From Planctomycetota bacterium (GTDB lineage: Bacteria > Planctomycetota > UBA1135 > GCA-002748355), in the NCBI GenBank assembly GCA_002748355.1, contig PDSF01000039.1, forward strand, positions 21,751 through 85,750: a DNA stretch of 64,000 bases, read 5' to 3'. The notes beneath the pieces are model-generated. The model was not told the DNA's origin. It ran no database searches and saw only the letters and a list, made by a program, of their open reading frames with translations. Each line of letters begins with the position of its first letter. Position 1 is the stretch's first letter. Both the position numbers and the translations under genes were made by a program. Shown in pieces: positions 33,722-41,136 of this stretch.

Positions 33722-36592
33722 ATGAAATCGAAGCTTCGCCTATCCCTACTCGTCCCGACGCTCCTCAGCATCGGCATCTTCGCCTCAGCTGCACTATCGC
33801 AGGCTAAGAGCAACAAGGAGTTCACACGCGAACTCCACGTCATCCGCAGCCTGGCCAAGGACTGGGGTTTTGTCGATCTCGCGCAAGAGCAGATCGAAGC
33901 CCTTAGGAAGTCCCCCAACTTGACCAACGACCTGAGCCGCAAGCTCTCGCAGGTCCATGCTGAGGTCTTGTTCCTGGGAGCCCGCCGTATTCGCGATCTC
34001 GAAGAGCGGCAAAAGGTGCTTCGCGAGTCCATCCAGAAGTTCAAAGACTTCTTGGTGGAGTATGGGAACAGTGATGAAGCCCCCCACGTGCGCGCGACCT
34101 TGGCCGAAGCCTGCGAAACCTATGGCAGCTTTCTTGCCAATCGCATCGAAATCGAAAAGGACCCGGACAAGCGTAAGGCCATCAAAGAGGAAGCTCTCGA
34201 CGTCTTCCGTGAGGGCATCAAATCGGCCAATGCCGCGATGCTCGACCTCGAGTCGCAGATCGAGGACGACTCGAAGGCCAAGATCCAGTACTTCCTGAGC
34301 TGGCTGCGCAAGAGCACCCTGCTTCTTCGCTGGGCCGCAACCATCGAGAGCGACCGAGGCATCAAGCTCTCCGAAGCCCGTGAAGAACTCGAGGACATGG
34401 TCCTCACCATCGGTCCGGAAACCCCACTCGGCATGCTCGGCATGCTCGAACTCGGCCGTTCTTATGACATCGAGGGTCATAGCGAGGATGCCATCATGAC
34501 CTTCGAGGATACGGTCAACACGGTCATGATGGTTCTGGAGAACGAAGAGAACCCCGTAACCCCGTCTCGTGGCGCCCTGCTCTTCGAATTCGCCGAACGC
34601 GCGTACGTTCGCATCGGTGAGATTTACGAAAAGGAAGGGCGGACCAAAGATTCCCTCGCTCTTTACGAGCGATACAGCAAGCGCCTCGCTCAGTTCGAAG
34701 CAAGCCCCAGCTTCAAGTTCGGCGATAACATCGTACTGTTCGGAGCCCAGGCCCTCTTCGCCGTGGGTGGCAAGGAGAACCGCAACAAGTCTCTGGACCT
34801 GGCCAAGCAGATCGCCAAGCGGCATCCGGCTGATTTCACCGGAATCAAAGCCAAGCAGCTGATCCAGAGCATCGTCGAATCAGGTGCCGACGTGGGTGCT
34901 AGCGCCCTCCTTGACGCCGCGGACGGCCTCTATCGCTCTCGGAAATACGGAGAAGCCATCCAGGCCTTCAAGCGTGTGCTGCGCTCGCTGAAGAGCCCCG
35001 AAGAGCAGCAAAAGCATGCCCTTCGCACCTGGGGCCTGATCGCCAACTGCTACTACAAGATGAACCGCTATCTCGAGGCCTACTACGCGGCCCGAGAAGG
35101 CTACACCCGTTACGGCAAGTTCGACCAAGAGCAGGCATCGAAGCTCGCGGGCCTGATGATGGACTCCGCAGCCAGGAAGCAGTCGCAGACCAAGTCGAAA
35201 GACTTCCAGAAGCTCCAAGACGAGGCCAAGCTCGCGATCAAGTCAACCGGTGGTCGTGACGCCAACATGATCAACTGGAAGGAGGCCGGATTAGCGCTGG
35301 GCAACAAAAAGTATGACCAGGCCATCCAGCTCTACCGCGGCATCGCCAAGGACTACCTCAACTACGAACTCGCCATGGTCCGCATTGGTGTCGCCCTCTA
35401 TCGCAAGGGCGATATCAAGGGTGCTCGCAAGCAGTTCGATATCTACGAAAACTACGTCAAGGACAAGTTCCACTCGATCCCAGCGAGCGAGATCAACAAG
35501 CAGTCTGTTCGAAAGCGCGGCATTGCTGAGATGGAGTGCCACCGCGGCATGATCATCGGCGACGAAGCCCTGGGCCGTAACGGCCTCAACCCAGAGCCCG
35601 GCAAGCTCAAGGACCTAGTCCATGCCTTCAAGGGCTTCCGCGAAGCCAATAGGGCCTACCCCGATCTCGCAACGCAAGGCAGCTTCAACCTGATCAAGGC
35701 CTATATCGAGCTCGAAAAGCTGGACGATGCCGAACTCGAATACGCCGCCCTCAAGAAGCAGTATCCGACCGACCCCACGGTGGCGCTCCTGGCGATTTCT
35801 CTGTTCAAGGCCCGGAGCAATGTCGTCCAGGCCGTCGAAGCCGAAGTCGCCGGAATCAAGATCAGCCCAGCCAATCGCAGCAAGATCCGCGAAGCCAACA
35901 CCCGCTTGCGAGCAGAGACCCGTAAGGCACTCGACTTCGCCAATACCTACGTCAAGCTCGAGCACAAGCCGGACTACAACCTGCTCCGCAATGCCGCCAA
36001 GCTCGCGCTCAAAATCAAGGACTTCGAGATCGCCCGCGGTTTCCTGCGCAAGATTATCTCGGTCTATTCCGGCAACAAAAAGCTCGCGAAGATGATCAAC
36101 AAGTTCGTGAAGCCTGACCTGGCCCGAATCGATCTCCTCGACAGCAAGTTCGACCTGGCGCTGAAGTCAGTCGAAGACGCGCTCGGAAGCGTCAAGAGCA
36201 AGCGCAGCAAGCTCTACTTCGAGCTGATCCGGATGAAGGCCTTTGCCCTTGCTGGCTACCGCACCAGCCTCAACGACAGCGGCATTCCCGTGCAGCAGAC
36301 GGGCCTGGGCCGATTCAAAGAGGCCTACAACCTGATGTGGAAGGAATACGGGCGCTACATCAAGTCGAAGCAAGTCAAACAATACGGCTTCGAGTGGTAC
36401 CAGTTCTACTTCGACTGCATGGACATCTCCCTCAAGGTCGCCGCCAATGAGGACAGTGCCTTCATGGCCATCGCCAAGAAGTTCTACCGCTTGGCGAAGA
36501 GTACCGACAACTTCGCCACCCTGGAGAAGCTCGGCACTGAGGGCGAGATCCTGACCAACCTCTTCCGCAGCATCAGCCCCATCTCTAAGTGA
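33722..36592 (+). CDS. long exported TPR protein
   Basis: 956 residues from the ATG at 33722, chosen because it starts a signal peptide (MKSKLRLSLLVPTLLSIGIF then ASAALSQA). The remainder is helix-turn-helix repeats with Lys-rich surfaces typical of TPR proteins (for example PHVRATLAEACETYGSFL, SFNLIKAYIELEKLDDAELE and VGASALLDAADGLYRSRKYG). No enzymatic motif is seen. By position it is the first gene between secretin A and the exbB-exbD genes, and the next gene starts 22 bases after its stop, so the two form one transcript. I infer a periplasmic scaffold for the secretin/ExbBD assembly. Confidence 0.75.
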   Translation: MKSKLRLSLLVPTLLSIGIFASAALSQAKSNKEFTRELHVIRSLAKDWGFVDLAQEQIEALRKSPNLTNDLSRKLSQVHAEVLFLGARRIRDLEERQKVLRESIQKFKDFLVEYGNSDEAPHVRATLAEACETYGSFLANRIEIEKDPDKRKAIKEEALDVFREGIKSANAAMLDLESQIEDDSKAKIQYFLSWLRKSTLLLRWAATIESDRGIKLSEAREELEDMVLTIGPETPLGMLGMLELGRSYDIEGHSEDAIMTFEDTVNTVMMVLENEENPVTPSRGALLFEFAERAYVRIGEIYEKEGRTKDSLALYERYSKRLAQFEASPSFKFGDNIVLFGAQALFAVGGKENRNKSLDLAKQIAKRHPADFTGIKAKQLIQSIVESGADVGASALLDAADGLYRSRKYGEAIQAFKRVLRSLKSPEEQQKHALRTWGLIANCYYKMNRYLEAYYAAREGYTRYGKFDQEQASKLAGLMMDSAARKQSQTKSKDFQKLQDEAKLAIKSTGGRDANMINWKEAGLALGNKKYDQAIQLYRGIAKDYLNYELAMVRIGVALYRKGDIKGARKQFDIYENYVKDKFHSIPASEINKQSVRKRGIAEMECHRGMIIGDEALGRNGLNPEPGKLKDLVHAFKGFREANRAYPDLATQGSFNLIKAYIELEKLDDAELEYAALKKQYPTDPTVALLAISLFKARSNVVQAVEAEVAGIKISPANRSKIREANTRLRAETRKALDFANTYVKLEHKPDYNLLRNAAKLALKIKDFEIARGFLRKIISVYSGNKKLAKMINKFVKPDLARIDLLDSKFDLALKSVEDALGSVKSKRSKLYFELIRMKAFALAGYRTSLNDSGIPVQQTGLGRFKEAYNLMWKEYGRYIKSKQVKQYGFEWYQFYFDCMDISLKVAANEDSAFMAIAKKFYRLAKSTDNFATLEKLGTEGEILTNLFRSISPISK

Positions 36593-36614
36593 CAAGCATC
36601 AGGGAGACAGCACA

Positions 36615-37745
36615 ATGAACGACCAGCTCATCGACCGAGTCCTCCCCGCTCTCTTTGCCGGGGCCCTGCTCGTATCAGCAGCCCAGGCCGAAGAGGCCGA
36701 GGTCACCAAGGTGGACGGCGCCATCCTGCGCGGCGTCGAAATCGTCCAGGACGGCCTCAAGGAACTCAGCTACAAACGCGGCAGCCGCAAAGCGACGATT
36801 CCTTCGCTTGAGGTACGTTCCATCACCTGGAAGAAGACGCCGGATTCTTTCGCTCGCGCCGAGATCGCGATGGAGAACGGGGACGCGGAAACGGCAGCCA
36901 ACCTCTTCGCAGAAGCCGCTGACCAAGGCAAATCTGATGCCTTCAAGGCTGCGTCCCGCTTCCTGGCGGTGGATGCCTTGGTCAAGGCAGCCGGCGCTTC
37001 CGCGAACAAGGCACGCACCGCCGCCCAGGCGGCACAGCGCTGGTGTGACGATCATCCGCAGCACCGGCTGCAGACCACGGCGCTGCGCTTGCTCGGGCGC
37101 GCCGAGATGACGGCCGGCAACGCCCCCACTGCCAAGCTCGCCTTCGAAAAGCTCGAAAAGCTGGCCACAAGCAATGCACTCGGCCCCATCTGGATCGGCG
37201 AAGCGAAGCTGGGCCAGGGCCTGGCGCTGATGGCGCAGAAGCAGTTCGGCGACGCTCGTAAGACCTTCGTGGGCGCCTACACCATCGTTTCACGCCTGGA
37301 CCCCAAGACGATGCCCGAGGCGACCCCGCTCTCGGTCCAGATCAAAATCGCCCAGGGCGAATGCTACATCGAGGAAGGCAAGCTGGAGGACGCCCGTCGC
37401 TTCTACGAAGGGCTGAGCAGCCTCGCTACCCGGAGCCCCGCCTTTAAGACGGCAAGCCTCTGCGGCCTTGGCCAGGCGCTCTACCAGCAAGGCGTCAAGG
37501 ACAAGGACATCAAGAAGCTGCGCAACGCGCAGAAGTTGTTCGCAGAAGTCTCGGCGACCGACCTGCTCGACGGCGACACCTCGGCAAAGGCCCTCTATCT
37601 GATGGGCCGCACTCTGCTCGCCCTCGGCAAAGACCATGAGGGCAAGGACTACGCGAGCCGGGCCATGGGTATCTTCCGCCAAATCCAGACCTGCTATTCC
37701 GATAGCCGCTGGGCGACACTGGCGCGCAAGGCCCTCGGCGGCTGA
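36615..37745 (+). CDS. exported TPR protein
   Basis: 376 residues with a signal peptide (ALFAGALLVSAAQA then EEAEV). GGGAG-type purines precede the ATG. The first 65 residues (VTKVDGAILRGVEIVQDG, YKRGSRKATIPSLEVRSITW) form a small beta module, followed by TPR helices (AEIAMENGDAETAANLFAEA, KLGQGLALMAQKQFGDARKT, ALYLMGRTLLALGKDHEGK). It starts 22 bases after the larger TPR gene, so co-expression is likely. Such proteins commonly act as periplasmic adaptors, similar in layout to CpoB/YbgF near Tol genes, but sequence identity to that family is not claimed. Confidence 0.75.
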   Translation: MNDQLIDRVLPALFAGALLVSAAQAEEAEVTKVDGAILRGVEIVQDGLKELSYKRGSRKATIPSLEVRSITWKKTPDSFARAEIAMENGDAETAANLFAEAADQGKSDAFKAASRFLAVDALVKAAGASANKARTAAQAAQRWCDDHPQHRLQTTALRLLGRAEMTAGNAPTAKLAFEKLEKLATSNALGPIWIGEAKLGQGLALMAQKQFGDARKTFVGAYTIVSRLDPKTMPEATPLSVQIKIAQGECYIEEGKLEDARRFYEGLSSLATRSPAFKTASLCGLGQALYQQGVKDKDIKKLRNAQKLFAEVSATDLLDGDTSAKALYLMGRTLLALGKDHEGKDYASRAMGIFRQIQTCYSDSRWATLARKALGG

Positions 37746-37831
37746 GCCTCGGGTCCCGTTTTCGCGGAATCGCCAAAGCGGGTTTTCTGCGATCGCTGCC
37801 TTACTGCGATCTCCCCCATACCGGGGGCTTT

Positions 37832-37866
37832 GCGAGGAGGAGTCGGCGTGAGCCTCTCCTCCTCGC
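37832..37866 (+). terminator. possible terminator hairpin
   Basis: GCGAGGAGGAG at 37832-37842 pairs perfectly with CTCCTCCTCGC at 37856-37866, about 90 bases after the second TPR gene. No T-run follows. It could be a terminator or a leader structure. Confidence 0.4.
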
Positions 37867-37906
37867 TCCACCTACTGGGCTCCACCTACTGGGCTCCACC
37901 TACTGG
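37865..37906 (+). repeat. three perfect 14-bp tandem repeats
   Basis: GCTCCACCTACTGG is repeated exactly three times (37865-37878, 37879-37892 and 37893-37906) in the spacer before exbB. Confidence 0.9.
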
Positions 37907-38324
37907 GCCGGAGCTGCACGCCCGCTTTTTTCCCTGAGAACAAAGCTGCGCTCCCCCTTCCTCGATGTCCAAGCGCCCCCGTCCTCGGCGCACCCGGATT
38001 CCGAACATTCGCAGGCTTTCTTCCAAGGCCCCGAGCAGGCAAAATGCTCCCCTGTTTCTTGCTCATCCAGTCCGCTGGTTGAGAACCCGAGAAGCGTTCC
38101 CTGCTTCCTTCCCTTTGGCCTCTCCCCACGAGAGCCCAGAGTCAACGGTTCAGGGGGCTCGCGAACCCGATCAGGAATCTGCCGTTACCCCCTCGCCTGA
38201 GGAAGGCAGCCCTGGCCGGAACGGCGAGTCATGCTCCTTTGCGATCTCTGGCTCCGCCCCAGCTCGAGATCGTTGTCAATGCCCCGAAACCCCTGGACTT
38301 CTCGTGATCCGGGATTGCAGTGCT

Positions 38325-38354
38325 GTTCATCCCAGTGATGTTCATCACCGTGAT
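38325..38354 (+). repeat. 15-bp tandem duplication
   Basis: GTTCATCCCAGTGAT (38325-38339) is followed directly by GTTCATCACCGTGAT (38340-38354), differing at two positions, about 95 bases before the exbB start. Confidence 0.75.
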
Positions 38355-38448
38355 TCTCGCCCCGCGCTGCAGGCCAGAGCTAGGGCACGACGATCCCGAG
38401 AATTTCTGCAACAGCATTCACCATAGTTCTTAGAGCATCGAGCTGCCG

Positions 38449-39189
38449 ATGATGACCACCCCCTTCAACTGGGCCGACCTCAAGGCCTTCGCCCTCTTCA
38501 AGCTCACCCCGGTCTTCGCTGCCGCTGCGCTGCTCAGCGGTCCTGCCCTCGCACAAGAGGAGCCCAGCGCGCCGACCATGATGGAGGACATTGTCGAGAA
38601 TGCCGGTCTGATTGGTTGGCTCATCGTCATCCTCTCGATCCTCGCGCTGGCGCTGATCATTGAGCACTTCATGACGCTCAAGCGCGACAAGCTTGCTCCT
38701 CCCCACCTGATCGACGATATCGAAGCCCTCTTCGACGAAAAGCAGTGGCAAGAGGCGATCGAAGTCTGCGAAGCCGAGCCGAACTACCTAACCGAGGTCG
38801 TCCAGGCCGGTTTGGCCAAGCTCGGCCATAGCTACGAGACCATCCAGACCTCGATGTACGAAGTCGCCGAAGAGAATGACATCAGCCTGAACCAGAAGGT
38901 TGGCTGGCTCAACCTCATCGCCGCCGTCGCCCCCATGATGGGTCTGCTAGGTACCGTGAATGGTATGATCACGACCTTCGGCAAGATCGCGGTCCTGCCC
39001 AGCGTCAAGCCGGGCGACCTCGCTGGCGGTATTAAGGGCGCGCTCGTGACCACCCTACTGGGCCTGACCGTCGCCATCCCAGTGACCGCGGCCTACGTCT
39101 ACTTCAAGAACCGCACCCAGCGCATCTCGATTGAGATTGCCGCGATCACCGAGGATCTCTTCGACCGTTTCCGCAGCGAGCAGGTCTGA
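38449..39189 (+). CDS. exbB: ExbB/TolQ/MotA-type proton channel
   Basis: 246 residues. A signal peptide (PVFAAAALLSGPALAQ) precedes the first of three membrane helices: LIGWLIVILSILALALIIEH (about 53-74), WLNLIAAVAPMMGLLGTVNG and the third helix ending VTAAYVYFKN. The pattern APMMGLLGTVNGMI is the family signature. ExbB pentamers use proton-motive force to move ExbD and so energise outer-membrane receptors or other envelope machines. Two exbD genes follow immediately. Start could be this ATG or the next codon's. Confidence 0.92.
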   Translation: MMTTPFNWADLKAFALFKLTPVFAAAALLSGPALAQEEPSAPTMMEDIVENAGLIGWLIVILSILALALIIEHFMTLKRDKLAPPHLIDDIEALFDEKQWQEAIEVCEAEPNYLTEVVQAGLAKLGHSYETIQTSMYEVAEENDISLNQKVGWLNLIAAVAPMMGLLGTVNGMITTFGKIAVLPSVKPGDLAGGIKGALVTTLLGLTVAIPVTAAYVYFKNRTQRISIEIAAITEDLFDRFRSEQV

Positions 39190-39332
39190 GCCCTCGCTTC
39201 TCCTCCGGGCAAGGCAGAGAGGTGACGGGCCAGCGTTCATGAGCATCCAGAACTCCCCCATCGGGGACTCTGGTGCAGCGCTAGCCCGGCACCGTTCACA
39301 CACGAGGCTTAAGTGCCTCGAAGGAAGAACAA

Positions 39333-39830
39333 ATGGCCGGCAAAAAGAACAGAGAAGAAGTCGAAGAGACGCGGATGGACATGACGCCAATGATCGATTG
39401 CGTCTTCCAGCTCATCGTCTTCTTCTTCCTGATCATCGACCTGCAGAACCAGGAACTCGAAGACCTCAAGCTCCCGGTCGCAAAGTACGCTCAGCCTGAC
39501 GAGCAGCCGGAAGGCGTGCGTCCCATCGTCAACATCAATCAGGATGGCGATGTCATCTACCGTGGCCAGACCAAGTACGACCACCGGGACGAAAAGAACT
39601 TCAAGAAGCTCAACGAGCTGCTCAGCTTCTTCGCCAACACCGTGATGAAGAAGAAGTTCGACAAGGCCGTCGGCAGGAAGCTCCCTGACGACCCACTTCT
39701 GATCCGTGCCGACGAGTTCACCGAAATGCACTACGTCGCCAAGGTCATGATGGAATGCGGCCGAGATAACGTCCAAATCTGGAAGGTGGAGCTGGCCGTC
39801 GGCGAACCGGACGAGAACAAGCGCAGGTAA
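39333..39830 (+). CDS. exbD: ExbD/TolR-type biopolymer transport protein 1
   Basis: 165 residues. One N-terminal membrane helix follows the family motif MDMTPMIDCVFQL, with the proton-coupling Asp at residue 22. The periplasmic domain (RPIVNINQDGDVIYRG, LLIRADEFTEMHYVAKVM) is the usual ExbD fold with an extra segment of about 30 residues (YDHRDEKNFKKLNEL). AAGGAAG lies before the ATG. It shares the ExbB motor with exbD 2, 109 bases downstream. Confidence 0.92.
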   Translation: MAGKKNREEVEETRMDMTPMIDCVFQLIVFFFLIIDLQNQELEDLKLPVAKYAQPDEQPEGVRPIVNINQDGDVIYRGQTKYDHRDEKNFKKLNELLSFFANTVMKKKFDKAVGRKLPDDPLLIRADEFTEMHYVAKVMMECGRDNVQIWKVELAVGEPDENKRR

Positions 39831-39939
39831 GGGGAAAGGTGGCAGTTGAGCTTGCAGTCGGCGCCTAGCCCCATTTGGGCAGGCAGCAGATCTGTGAGCC
39901 CCCTCTCCACCGGCCTTCTGGCAACGAGGATCAAATCCA

Positions 39940-40467
39940 ATGAAGAAAAAGAAGAACAAGAAGAAGAACGAAGAAGCCGTGATGGATATGACGCCGATGA
40001 TCGACGTCACCTTCCTGCTGCTGATCTTCTTCCTCTGCCTCGATTTCAAGACCCTTGAAGGCAAGCTTGCGACCAACCTGCCTAAGGATGTGGGTGTCAA
40101 CACGAGCGAGGCGCAGCCGATTGAGAAGCTCGACATCCGCATCACAATGCTCAAGTTCGGCAAGGAAGAGCCCACCGGCTATGGTCGCCGCATTCTCTTA
40201 GGGCACAAGGTTTCCTGGGAGGTCGGGAGGATTACCGTCCGGACCGTCAAGGCCCTGGAAGACATGCTCAAAAAGGAAGTCAAGAATCGGATCCCCGACA
40301 AGAACGGCAAACTGAAGCCCAAGCCGATCACGATCAAAACCGGGGCAGGTGTTGTCTACGGGGATGTGACCCAAGTGGTCGACATTGCACGGGCCGCCGG
40401 TTTCGAAGAGATCACCTTTGGCGGAGGTGAAGGCAGCTACCGCAACCAGCAAGCCAAGAAGAAGTAG
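39940..40467 (+). CDS. exbD: ExbD/TolR-type biopolymer transport protein 2
   Basis: 175 residues. The N-terminus is very basic (MKKKKNKKKN), then MDMTPMIDVTFLLLIFFL with the proton-coupling Asp22. The periplasmic domain has TLEGKLATNLPKDVG, then two strands and the helix VYGDVTQVVDIARAAGFEEI. It differs clearly from exbD 1, so two ExbD variants may form a mixed or alternating dimer on one ExbB. A strong hairpin lies 71 bases after the stop. Confidence 0.92.
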   Translation: MKKKKNKKKNEEAVMDMTPMIDVTFLLLIFFLCLDFKTLEGKLATNLPKDVGVNTSEAQPIEKLDIRITMLKFGKEEPTGYGRRILLGHKVSWEVGRITVRTVKALEDMLKKEVKNRIPDKNGKLKPKPITIKTGAGVVYGDVTQVVDIARAAGFEEITFGGGEGSYRNQQAKKK

Positions 40468-40485
40468 CGCGCAGCGAAGGTCCTA

Positions 40486-40533
40486 GCACCGCAGCTTCAA
40501 GGCACCGCAACTTCAAGGCACCACAGCTTCAAG
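40486..40533 (+). repeat. three 16-bp tandem repeats after exbD 2
   Basis: GCACCGCAGCTTCAAG (40486-40501) and two copies with one mismatch each (40502-40517 and 40518-40533) between the exbD 2 stop and the terminator hairpin. Confidence 0.85.
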
Positions 40534-40537
40534 CGCC

Positions 40538-40581
40538 CAAGAAGCGCCTGAGCCCCTCTCCCGGGGGCCAGGCGCTTCTTG
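40538..40581 (+). terminator. strong terminator hairpin after exbD 2
   Basis: CAAGAAGCGCCTG (40538-40550) pairs perfectly with 40569-40581, and a further GCCCC/GGGGC pairing extends the stem to about 18 bp with one bulged A. It closes the TPR-exbB-exbD unit; only a weak T-run follows. Confidence 0.75.
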
Positions 40582-41136
40582 CGTTCTCAAGTAGATAGCT
40601 CCGGCCAAAGAGGGAGGAAAAGGGCGCTTAGCCCTCGCTCTTCTAAGAAAATTCCAGCCTAGCGGAGCATGTTTTTTTGCCGCGCCTCGCTCAACGAAAA
40701 CGGCCCCAGAGAGGGCCAGGACGGACAGCATCGAGGCCTCCTAGCCCTCCCGCCCCATTCCTCTTTCGAAGGCTGCGCTTTCGTATGGCGGACCCGCCAG
40801 TGACCTGGCCTTCTGCCTTGGAAAATCGCTTTCCCACGGCAGCCTGCTCTGCTAGCTTTCCGCAGCTTGCAAGGCTCTTCACCGGGCTCTGCAAGTCCCC
40901 TCTGCCCTGGGGGGGAGAGAGTGCTGTCGGCCGCGTTGCCGTCGTCAGAACTCTCTCCGAGTCATTCGGTCTCCGGACTTTCCCGGCGGCTACCCCTTCT
41001 CCCTGATCGAAGGAGGTTCGGCAGGCTTCGCTGCGCTCTATCTGCACCGTCATCAACGAATGAGCCTTGATGCCGATTGCAGCTACGCAACGTTCCCCCC
41101 GGCCCCTCGCTCTCCCGCATGGTTCGAAGGAAGACG
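40582..41136 (+). other. leader region upstream of secretin B
   Basis: About 555 bases with no credible gene. The GC content drops near TGTTTTTTTGCC (about 40669-40680). A GAAGGAGG tract at about 41009 sits far from any start. I see no riboswitch or operator that I can name. Confidence 0.4.

Larger units (their letters stand above)
37746..38448 (+). other. long leader before exbB with repeats
   Basis: About 700 bases with no convincing gene; a 153-codon frame at 37965 is Arg/Ser/Pro-rich and lacks a ribosome site. It holds one hairpin (37832-37866) and two tandem repeats (37865-37906 and 38325-38354), listed separately. It probably carries the exbB promoter and an untranslated leader. Confidence 0.5.

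Noticed and set aside
37965..38426. 153-codon plus-strand frame before exbB
   Set aside because: No ribosome site, low-complexity Arg/Ser/Pro content and it spans one of the short tandem repeats.
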